Made by a program: the position numbers and the translations under genes
DNA from: QHWT01 sp046726015
Lineage (GTDB): Bacteria > Acidobacteriota > Vicinamibacteria > Vicinamibacterales > 2-12-FULL-66-21
DNA length: 23,289 nt
Assembly (NCBI GenBank): GCA_046726015.1
Contig: JBKOZS010000088.1
Coordinates: forward strand, 1-23,289
Direction: 5' to 3'
Notes under the pieces: model-generated
What the model was told of the DNA's origin: nothing
Seen by the model: the letters and a program-made list of their open reading frames with translations, nothing else
Database searches by the model: none
Shown here: piece after piece, positions 1 to 6,086 of the stretch
Position numbering within the stretch: position 1 is the first letter of the stretch
How the letters are laid out: every line of letters begins with the position of its first letter

Positions 1-196
1 CTCCCGATGACTCCGCGACGAAGACCGCCCCATCTGACCTGGCGCACTCCTTGAGCAAGTCATCAACGTACGCCCGAGCGATTGCCTCCGGCGCGGCACG
101 GTTCGGTTCAATCGACCGCTCGAAGGCTTGCAGTTTCGCGAAGCACGTCTCCAGGTACGGCATGTCAATCGCGAGTGCCTTGCGGATTGACGTCAC
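1..196 (-). CDS. Probable GNAT family N-acetyltransferase (5' part; 3' end outside window)
   Basis: An open minus-strand frame starts at a GTG (196-194) that overlaps the TGA stop of the upstream dehydrogenase as GTGA, and runs off the left edge of the window after about 65 residues. The translation begins MTSIRKALAIDMPYLETC and later contains GAVFVAESSG. This matches the usual GNAT opening: an 'IR.A...D...L' start, a helix pair, then a beta strand reading 'xxFVAE..G'. The acetyl-CoA binding motif A (R/Q-x-x-G-x-G/A) would lie outside the window, so the family call rests on the N-terminal pattern alone and the substrate is unknown. An alternative start is the ATG at 163-161, which would remove 11 residues. 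The 4-bp overlap indicates translational coupling to the dehydrogenase and co-transcription with it. Confidence 0.55.
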   Translation of the reverse strand, partial: MTSIRKALAIDMPYLETCFAKLQAFERSIEPNRAAPEAIARAYVDDLLKECARSDGAVFVAESSG

Positions 197-1164
197 GGGC
201 GTGACTGGTTCGCGTGCTGCGGCGTTTCCGCCATGAACTGCCGCACGATTCCGTCGATGTCGCTGTCGACGTGGAACCCGAGGCGCAACGCGCGGGTGAC
301 ATCGAAGGCGCCGGGCCATGTGCACGCGACGCGCATGACGCGTTGATCCGGCTCCACGCGAACGCGCGCCCTGGCCGATGCGCCGGCCAGGCGCTCGAGA
401 CTCGCGAGCATCTCCGCGGGCGTGACGCACAGTCCCGGCAGATTGACGATGCGCTGACCCTCGAGGGCGGTGGTTGGAATGGACCCGGCGTGCAGCAGAT
501 TTGCGGTGACGATCTCTGGAGAACTGATCCAGAGACGAAGGTCGAGCGGCACGGGACACACCGCGTCGATCCCCGCAAGGGGCTCGCGAATGATACCGCT
601 GACAAACGAGGAGAGCGCGGAGTTCGGCTTGCCAGGCCGGATCGCGATCGTCGGAAGCCGGCAGGCGATGCCGTCAATGAAGCCACGGCGTGAGTAATCG
701 CTGACCAGCAGCTCTGTAATGGCCTTACCGGTCCCGTAGGAAGACTGCGGCATTGCCGCCATCTGCTCGGGGACGACCTCGGGCAGGCGACCGCCGAAGA
801 CGGCGATCGAGCTCGAGAACACCAAGCGCGGCGCGTTCGTGAGACGACGACACGCCTCGAGCAGCCGGCGGGACGCGTCGACGTTGACCCGGAGGCCAAG
901 ATCGAACTCGTCCTCCGACTGGCCGCTCAGGACGGCCGCGAGGTGATAGACGAGGTCCACGCCGGGATCAACGATCGATGCGATGAAGCCTGGATCGGTG
1001 ATCGTTCCCGTTCTCGACTCGACTCGCGAATCATCGATGGGACATCGCGACAAATCGGCGGCGACGATCCTGGAGACGCCTGGCAGATTGCCGGAACCAG
1101 AGAGCAGGGCGCCAATGAGCCGGCTTCCGAGAAACCCGGCCGCCCCGGTGACGAGTATCTTCAT
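193..1164 (-). CDS. denD: D-erythronate dehydrogenase-like NAD-dependent epimerase/dehydratase family protein (DenD-like)
   Basis: This is a 323-residue extended SDR. The Rossmann glycine motif GAAGFLG lies at residues 7-13, HLAAVLSGQSE at 74-84, the serine-rich strand FSSSIAVFGG at 116-125, and the catalytic Tyr/Lys pair in SYGTGK (Y143, K147). The segments DYSRRGFIDG, RLPTIAIRPGKPN and IIREPLAG are characteristic of the DenD branch. DenD oxidises the C2 hydroxyl of D-erythronate or L-threonate with NAD+ to give a 2-oxo-tetronate in four-carbon sugar-acid catabolism; that is family knowledge. The usual partners of the pathway, a 3-oxo-tetronate kinase and a decarboxylase/aldolase, are not in this window, so the exact substrate is uncertain. 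The ATG at 1164 was chosen because it begins directly with the Rossmann strand (MKILVTGAAG). It diverges from the SDR gene across 42 bp. Confidence 0.8.
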   Translation of the reverse strand: MKILVTGAAGFLGSRLIGALLSGSGNLPGVSRIVAADLSRCPIDDSRVESRTGTITDPGFIASIVDPGVDLVYHLAAVLSGQSEDEFDLGLRVNVDASRRLLEACRRLTNAPRLVFSSSIAVFGGRLPEVVPEQMAAMPQSSYGTGKAITELLVSDYSRRGFIDGIACRLPTIAIRPGKPNSALSSFVSGIIREPLAGIDAVCPVPLDLRLWISSPEIVTANLLHAGSIPTTALEGQRIVNLPGLCVTPAEMLASLERLAGASARARVRVEPDQRVMRVACTWPGAFDVTRALRLGFHVDSDIDGIVRQFMAETPQHANQSRP

Positions 1165-1178
1165 GTGGGGTCACTCGA

Positions 1179-1196
1179 GTAACGGTGTCATGTTAC
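1179..1196. promoter_or_regulatory. Inverted repeat in divergent denD/SDR intergenic region
   Basis: GTAAC (1179-1183) and GTTAC (1192-1196) form a perfect 5-bp inverted repeat with an 8-bp spacer. It sits in the only 42 bp between two divergent starts (1164 minus, 1207 plus). Its size and position suit an operator shared by both genes, but short arms also arise by chance and no bound factor is suggested by neighbouring genes. Confidence 0.3.
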
Positions 1197-1206
1197 GTTC
1201 TAGCGC

Positions 1207-1959
1207 GTGAGCGTACCACCAAAGATTGCCGTCGTAACGGGAGCGGGCAGCGGGATTGGACGCGCCGTGGCGATCGGACTGCTGAACGAAGGCTACTCGG
1301 TCGTCCTGGCCGGTCGTCGCGGGGACTTGCTGAAGGAAACAGCGGCACATGCCAGTACGAACCGGGCGCTTGCCGTGCCGACCGACGTCAGCGATCCGGA
1401 ATCCGTGCGCCGGTTGTTCCAGGCCGCGCGCGAAACGTTCGGCCGCGTGGACCTCCTGTTCAACAATGCCGGCATCAACGTGCCGGGCGTTGCCCTCGAA
1501 GATCTGACCGTCGAACAGTGGCGAAGCGTGGTGGACATCAACCTGACCGGTGCATTCCTCTGCACGCAGCAGGCGTTCCGGCTGATGAAGGCGCAGGATC
1601 CGAGGGGTGGGCGCATCATCAACAACGGGTCAATCTCGGCGCACGTTCCGCGTCCGAATTCCGCGCCCTACACCGCGACGAAGCATGCCATCACCGGCCT
1701 GACGAGATCGACGGCGCTCGACGGCCGCAGGTACGACATCGCGTGCGGCCAGATCGACATCGGCAACGCGGCGACGTCGCTCACGGCGAAGTACACGACC
1801 GGCACGATGCAGGCCAGCGGCGAGATCATGGTCGAGCCGCTCCTCGACATCGCGCACGTCGTCCGTGCCGTGATCTACATGGCCAGCCTGCCGCTCGAGG
1901 CAAACGTGCAGTTCATGACGGTGATGGCCACGAAAATGCCATATATAGGACGCGGCTAA
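1207..1959 (+). CDS. SDR family NAD(P)-dependent oxidoreductase
   Basis: This is a classical short-chain dehydrogenase of 250 residues, the standard length. The cofactor motif TGAGSGIG is at residues 11-18, NNAG at 86-89, and the active-site tetrad is N111 (INLTG), S142, Y155 and K159 (YTATKHA). The sequence after the first strand reads AGRR, and the basic residues there suggest NADP(H), though this is not proven. The C-terminal end is MATKMPYIGRG. The GTG at 1207 is used because the Rossmann strand begins at once and the nearby ATG at 1190 is out of frame. No clear Shine-Dalgarno sequence precedes it, so a leaderless or very short leader transcript is possible. It is divergent from denD and convergent with the first ADOP permease. 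The substrate cannot be predicted. Confidence 0.85.
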   Translation: MSVPPKIAVVTGAGSGIGRAVAIGLLNEGYSVVLAGRRGDLLKETAAHASTNRALAVPTDVSDPESVRRLFQAARETFGRVDLLFNNAGINVPGVALEDLTVEQWRSVVDINLTGAFLCTQQAFRLMKAQDPRGGRIINNGSISAHVPRPNSAPYTATKHAITGLTRSTALDGRRYDIACGQIDIGNAATSLTAKYTTGTMQASGEIMVEPLLDIAHVVRAVIYMASLPLEANVQFMTVMATKMPYIGRG

Positions 1960-1960
1960 A

Positions 1961-1991
1961 CAATCGCGAATCCCTCTGGGATTCGCGATTG
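1961..1991. terminator. Perfect 14-bp hairpin, probable bidirectional terminator
   Basis: CAATCGCGAATCCC (1961-1974) and GGGATTCGCGATTG (1978-1991) are exact reverse complements around a TCT loop. The hairpin starts one base after the SDR stop codon and ends seven bases before the stop of the convergent permease. No long T run follows on either strand; the minus-strand side has TTTA. It is therefore either a non-canonical or Rho-assisted terminator, or an RNA 3'-end stabiliser, serving both converging genes. Confidence 0.7.
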
Positions 1992-1998
1992 ACGATAC

Positions 1999-4653
1999 CT
2001 ATTCTGCTTTCAACGCTGCAGTCGGGCTGATCCGCAACGCCCGCAGCGCTGGCGCACAGCACGAGAGCAGGGCAACAGTCACAATGAGCGCCGCCACACC
2101 GCCGAAGACGATCGGATCGCGAGGTGACGCGGTGTAGATGATGCTCGCCAGCACGCTGCCCAGAAGCATGGCGAGTGCGGAGCCGAGCACCACGCCCGCG
2201 GATACGAGGACTGCCGTTCGAGAGAGGATCAACTTCAGGACACTCTGGGTTCCCGCGCCAATGGCAATCCTGATCCCAATCTCTCGCTCCCGACGCGAGA
2301 CGGCGTAGGACACGAGGCCGTGCACGCCCGTCGACGCCAGCACGATGGCGATCAGGCCGAACGTCCCGAGCGCCAGCGCCGCGGCGCGGCTTGGAAAGAG
2401 CGCCAGGGCGAGCATCTCCTGCAGCGGCTTGGCGTCGTACACCGGCAGCGACGGATTCTGCGTCTTGATCACGTTCCTGATCGCGGCGACGAGATCCCGC
2501 TGGGGCACGGTCGATCGGACGCTCAGCACGGTTGTCGCTTGATAGCGCTGCGTGATCGGGGAGAAGACCGCCGGCCGTGCGGATTCGGCCAGCGTTTCAT
2601 ACTTCGCATCCGCCACGACCCCGACGACTTCCACGGGTGTTCCGTGAGGTCCGAAGCGGAACCGGCGGCCAATCGGATGCGGCGTCTGCAGAATCTGCCG
2701 CGCGAAGGTTTCGTTGATGACCGCGACCGGGCTCGCCGAGGCCGTGTCACGCGCGTCGAAGTCCCGTCCCGAGATCAAGCGCATCCCGAGGGTTCTGAAG
2801 AAAGCGGGAGACACCTGGTAGGTGATGGCGCTGAGCAGATCGCTTCGATCCTGGATGACCTGCGCCGGCTCGGGGTAAATGGAACTGCGCGATTGATCGA
2901 TGCTGAGGGGAAACGAGTTCGAGTAGGCCGCCGATTGGACTCCTGGTAGTCCGATGACGAGTTCTACCAGGCGCTGCTGGAACATTGCGCCGCGTGCTTC
3001 GTCGTAGCCGGCGAGTCCCAGGTCGAATGCAGCGACTGTAACACCATGGGGCTCGAAACCAAGCGGCATCGCGATCGCGCGCTGCAGCCCGCGCAGCGAC
3101 AGCAGGCACGCCGACACCAGCACGAAGCAGAACACAATCTGCACGGTGACGAGCAGGTCGCGCATCGCACGATGACCCGCGCCGCGACGATCGCCGAGCG
3201 TGCCTTTCAGTGCGGCATTCGGGTCGGTTGCCCCGGCCTGCCGCGCGGGGACGAGGCCGAAGAGTACGCCGGCAAGCGTCGACACGACGCAGGCGAACAG
3301 CAGCACGCGCAGATCGACCGACACGTCGAACTGCACCGGGATATCGATTGGAGCGCGCCAGGCGCTGAGCCCTCGTGCGAGCAACCACGCCAGCGACGCA
3401 CCGGCGATGCCGCCGGCAATCGACAGGACCAGCGATTCAGTCAGCAGCTGACGGATCAGCCGCCCCCGGCTGGCGCCAATCGACAGGCGTATCGCCATTT
3501 CACGGCGACGGTCGGCCCCTCGCGCGCTGAGCAGGCTCGCAAGATTCGCGCATGCGGCGAGAAGCACAAGCCCCGCGAGCACCTGCACGCCGAGCGTAAA
3601 CGCGCGCACGGGCGTGCCAAGCGCGCTCCCGACCAGTCCGGGCTCCGTGAGCCGGATCACCATGCCGCGGTTGGGCCACGGGTAATCGCGCGCCAGCTGC
3701 GCCGCAATGGCATTGAGGTTGGCTTCCGCCTGTGCGCGCGTGATGCCCGTCTTCAATCGCCCGACCAGCCAGACATTGAACGTGGGGCGACGATCGAGCC
3801 ACGGGTTGCCGACTTCAATCTGCGCCTGCATCATCATCGGCACCCAGATCGCGGGTCGATAGAATCGTTCGGTGCCGTAGAAGCCGCGCGGTGCAACACC
3901 AATGATCGTGAACGGGATTGTATTGATGCGGATGGTCGATCCGATCGCATGCCAGTCGCCGCCGTACTGCGCCTGCCATTCGTCGTAGCTGAGGACCGCG
4001 AGGGGAGCCGCACCTGGTTGTCGATCGTCGCGGGCATCGAAGAAACGTCCGGCGACTGGTCTGACACCAAGAACGTCGAAGTAATTGCCGGTCGCCAGGT
4101 ATCCCCACCTTCGCGATGGCGTGCCGCCGGCATCGACGCTCATCGGCGCGATGCGATAGCCGATCAGACCCGCGAGCGTGGTATTGCGGTCGCGGAAATC
4201 CACGTAATTCGGATAGGACTGCGCGGGCACGCCATTGCCCTGCACGAACACGAGGCGATCCGGACGGTCGACCGGGAGCGGACGCAGCAGCAGGCCGTTG
4301 ACAACCGTGAAGACGAGCGCATTGGCGCCGATGCCAATGGCCATCGAGAGAATCGCGACCAGGGCGAATCCGCGTCCTCGGCGAAGGACCCGAATCGCAT
4401 AGGACACGTCCGCCCCCAGATCGTGCAGAAGACGGAAGCCGCGTTCGTCGCGGCACTCCTCCTTCACGCGCTCAATCGCGCCAAACTCGAGTCGGGCCCG
4501 CCGTGCGGCTTCGGCGGCACTGAGGCCGGAGGCGATCAGCTCGTCGGTGCGGTTGGCAAGATGGAACGCCAATTCGTCGGCCATCTCGCGATCGGCGCCT
4601 GGTGGATTGACGAGCGCGCGAAGCCGGCGGGCGAGACGGGCGAGCACCGTCAT
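1999..4653 (-). CDS. ABC transporter permease of the ADOP type (FtsX/MacB-like, full length)
   Basis: The protein has 884 residues. An N-terminal helical prefix (about 20-75, with MADELAFHLANRTDEL) precedes the first membrane segment (about 97-122). A MacB-type periplasmic domain (about 125-340) and an FtsX block of three membrane segments (about 352-375, 406-428, 448-470) follow. A second copy has a membrane segment at about 500-520, a second periplasmic domain (about 530-740) and a terminal FtsX block (about 757-875, containing REREIGIRIAIGA). This duplicated architecture without an ATPase defines the acidobacterial duplicated orphan permeases. Their substrate is unknown; MacB relatives transmit force across the inner membrane rather than moving substrate through a pore. 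The ATG at 4653 is preferred over the upstream in-frame ATG at 4797 because it overlaps the PadR stop as ATGA and begins the conserved prefix. It is co-transcribed with that PadR gene. Confidence 0.88.
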   Translation of the reverse strand: MTVLARLARRLRALVNPPGADREMADELAFHLANRTDELIASGLSAAEAARRARLEFGAIERVKEECRDERGFRLLHDLGADVSYAIRVLRRGRGFALVAILSMAIGIGANALVFTVVNGLLLRPLPVDRPDRLVFVQGNGVPAQSYPNYVDFRDRNTTLAGLIGYRIAPMSVDAGGTPSRRWGYLATGNYFDVLGVRPVAGRFFDARDDRQPGAAPLAVLSYDEWQAQYGGDWHAIGSTIRINTIPFTIIGVAPRGFYGTERFYRPAIWVPMMMQAQIEVGNPWLDRRPTFNVWLVGRLKTGITRAQAEANLNAIAAQLARDYPWPNRGMVIRLTEPGLVGSALGTPVRAFTLGVQVLAGLVLLAACANLASLLSARGADRRREMAIRLSIGASRGRLIRQLLTESLVLSIAGGIAGASLAWLLARGLSAWRAPIDIPVQFDVSVDLRVLLFACVVSTLAGVLFGLVPARQAGATDPNAALKGTLGDRRGAGHRAMRDLLVTVQIVFCFVLVSACLLSLRGLQRAIAMPLGFEPHGVTVAAFDLGLAGYDEARGAMFQQRLVELVIGLPGVQSAAYSNSFPLSIDQSRSSIYPEPAQVIQDRSDLLSAITYQVSPAFFRTLGMRLISGRDFDARDTASASPVAVINETFARQILQTPHPIGRRFRFGPHGTPVEVVGVVADAKYETLAESARPAVFSPITQRYQATTVLSVRSTVPQRDLVAAIRNVIKTQNPSLPVYDAKPLQEMLALALFPSRAAALALGTFGLIAIVLASTGVHGLVSYAVSRREREIGIRIAIGAGTQSVLKLILSRTAVLVSAGVVLGSALAMLLGSVLASIIYTASPRDPIVFGGVAALIVTVALLSCCAPALRALRISPTAALKAE

Positions 4654-4991
4654 GCCTCCTCGGGCCGCGCGCGCAACGCGGCGGCGACCGCTGCCGACGT
4701 CCGCTTCCAGCTGTCCTCTTCCTCGCGGAAGCGACGCCGCCCGGCTGCGGTCAGCCGGTAGTACTTCGCGCGACGGTTGTTCTCCGACGTGCCCCATTCC
4801 GTGTCCAGCAGGCCCTGGCGTTCGAGCCGATAGAGCGCCGGATAGAGCGCCCCCTGTTCAATCGCCAGCGCTCGGCCGGAAATCTGGGTGATGCGCAGCA
4901 GCACACCATACCCGTGAAGAGGTCCCAGCGAGACAGCCTTCAGGATGAGCAGGTCGAGTGTCCCCGGAAGAAGGTCGGCGCGTTCGGGCAC
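4650..4991 (-). CDS. PadR family transcriptional regulator (upstream of full-length ADOP permease)
   Basis: This is a short PadR protein of 113 residues with the family hallmark LLPGTLDLLILKAV (residues 7-20), PLHGYGVLLRI (24-34) and the wing region GALYPALYRLERQGLL (47-62). The C-terminal helix used for dimerisation is brief, as is usual in ADOP-linked PadR proteins. The start is a GTG at 4991-4989, five bases after an AGGAG Shine-Dalgarno sequence (5001-4997, minus). The gene overlaps the permease by 4 bp. The promoter (TTGACA, 17 bp, GATAGT) is interleaved with two copies of a 19-bp element, so autorepression of the regulator-permease operon is likely. The ligand is unknown. Confidence 0.9.
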   Translation of the reverse strand: MPERADLLPGTLDLLILKAVSLGPLHGYGVLLRITQISGRALAIEQGALYPALYRLERQGLLDTEWGTSENNRRAKYYRLTAAGRRRFREEEDSWKRTSAAVAAALRARPEEA

Positions 4992-4996
4992 GTCTA

Positions 4997-5050
4997 CTCC
5001 TAAGCGATTCAGGAGAGACTATCGCGCCGTTCTCCTAAGCTGTCAAGGAG
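4997..5050. promoter_or_regulatory. Two 19-bp operator-like repeats at PadR promoter
   Basis: Repeat 1 (4997-5015) and repeat 2 (5032-5050) share CTCCTAAGC at the left and AGGAG at the right, with different centres. Each has self-complementary CTCCT/AGGAG ends and they begin 35 bp apart. Repeat 1 covers the start-proximal side including the Shine-Dalgarno sequence. Repeat 2 covers the -35 hexamer. The layout fits a PadR dimer pair repressing its own operon. Confidence 0.55.
5018..5046 (-). promoter_or_regulatory. Sigma-70-like promoter of first PadR-permease operon
   Basis: On the minus strand there is TTGACA (5046-5041), a 17-bp spacer and GATAGT (5023-5018), which matches four of six -10 consensus positions. 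Transcription would start near 5011, giving a leader of about 20 nt ahead of the GTG at 4991. The match is by eye only. Confidence 0.5.
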
Positions 5051-5309
5051 GGCCCTCGCAGACGCACTCGCAGCGCCGTCGCATCGAATGCATCAGCTGT
5101 CCACAGGGGGCATCGATCACAGGTGGTAAGAACTTCCAAAAGAATCGTACGCGGGTCGTCGCGAAGGATGGAGCCGTGTTCGCCCCTCTCGCATTGTGTG
5201 AATGATCTTGCGGTTCGCCAACTGGCGTCGACGTTGCTCCGCGATTCTGGCGCCGAGGCCAGCATATCGACGGCACATCCGATCTCTTCATGACCTCGGC
5301 CGTCGGCTG

Positions 5310-5317
5310 AAAGGAGG
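5310..5317 (+). promoter_or_regulatory. Strong Shine-Dalgarno sequence
   Basis: AAAGGAGG lies eight bases upstream of the ATG at 5326. It is close to the full anti-Shine-Dalgarno complement and much stronger than the sites of most neighbouring genes, which fixes this start and suggests efficient translation. Confidence 0.75.
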
Positions 5318-5325
5318 TCTCGACT

Positions 5326-6084
5326 ATGACATCCGCTTATCGCACCATTGCGACGGTCGCCGTCGTATTCGCGCTCGGGCCGTTCGCCTCTGCGGCCCAG
5401 GATCCCGCGGAGACCGTGCAGGCGGCGAGTACCCCGCTGCTCGCCCTCTATCGCACGGCCCCGAACGTGATTCGCACGCTCTTCGTCCGAAATGTCAACA
5501 ACGAGTTCTTCCCGCTCGTGCCTGGCACGACATTCTTCTACGAAGGCACCAAAGAGGGCGTCCCTACTCGCGACGAGGTGCACGTCACCCGCACGACGAT
5601 CACCATTCTGAACGTCACCTGTACCGTTGTGCGCGACCGCGCGTTTGAAAACAACGTGCTCGTCGAAGACACCCTCGATTACTTCGCGCAGGATGTCTCG
5701 GGCAACGTTTGGTACTTTGGTGAGGACACGAAGGAATTCGACGAAAAGGGGCGTGTCGTCAGCACTGAAGGGACGTGGAGGGCTGGCGTGAACGGCGCCG
5801 CGCCGGGTCTCATCATGGAGGCGCACCCTGCGGCCGGCGACCGCTACTTTCAGGAGATGGCGGCCGGCGTTGCAGAGGACGTCGCCAGTGTACGCAGCCT
5901 GAATAGCTCGACGTGTGTGCCGTTCGACTGCTTCCACCAGGTGTTGCGAACGAGGGAGACGAACCGTTTCGAACCGGGCGTCGTCGACCAGAAGTACTAC
6001 GCAAGAGGCATCGGCTTCATCCGGTCCGACATGATCGCGGGCGGGGATGAACACGACGCGCTGGTCCGCATCACGCACGAGTGA
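5326..6084 (+). CDS. Secreted protein of unknown function
   Basis: The protein has 252 residues. A signal peptide covers residues 1-24 (basic start, hydrophobic core TVAVVFALGPF, cleavage near ASAAQ). The mature part is rich in short beta-strand patterns, with recognisable segments NEFFPLVPGTTFFYEG (59-74), VTRTTITILNVTCTVVRDR (87-105), GNVWYFGEDTKEF (126-138), EGTWRAGVNGA (148-158) and VDQKYYARGIG (220-230). I recognise these as a recurring uncharacterised bacterial family but can assign no function. C99, C197 and C202 may form a disulfide. It is flanked on both sides by minus-strand PadR/permease modules, and its stop lies two bases from the stop of the second permease, so no room remains for a terminator. 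Start choice is supported by AAAGGAGG. Confidence 0.8.
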   Translation: MTSAYRTIATVAVVFALGPFASAAQDPAETVQAASTPLLALYRTAPNVIRTLFVRNVNNEFFPLVPGTTFFYEGTKEGVPTRDEVHVTRTTITILNVTCTVVRDRAFENNVLVEDTLDYFAQDVSGNVWYFGEDTKEFDEKGRVVSTEGTWRAGVNGAAPGLIMEAHPAAGDRYFQEMAAGVAEDVASVRSLNSSTCVPFDCFHQVLRTRETNRFEPGVVDQKYYARGIGFIRSDMIAGGDEHDALVRITHE

Positions 6085-6086
6085 CC

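Larger units (their letters stand above)
4992..5325. other. Divergent intergenic region between PadR and secreted protein gene
   Basis: These 334 bases contain no convincing gene. The left end carries the PadR promoter and its two repeat elements (4997-5050). The rest up to 5309 is unassigned: it contains a short palindrome CGCCA-AC-TGGCG (5216-5227) and no good -35/-10 pair that I could find for the rightward gene. The right end holds the strong Shine-Dalgarno sequence of that gene. Confidence 0.5.

Noticed and set aside
165..899. 244-codon minus-strand frame overlapping the DenD-like gene
   Set aside because: Out-of-frame shadow with Ser/Arg/Pro-rich composition; the DenD-like frame carries all family motifs.
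3046..4761. 571-codon plus-strand open frame
   Set aside because: Antisense to the full-length ADOP permease. Its composition (many Arg, His, Gln, Glu) is that of a GC-rich shadow frame and it shows no domain.
4654..4797. Longer N-terminus for the first ADOP permease
   Set aside because: The extra 48 residues lie inside the PadR gene in another frame and lack homology. The ATGA overlap at 4650-4653 explains the start.
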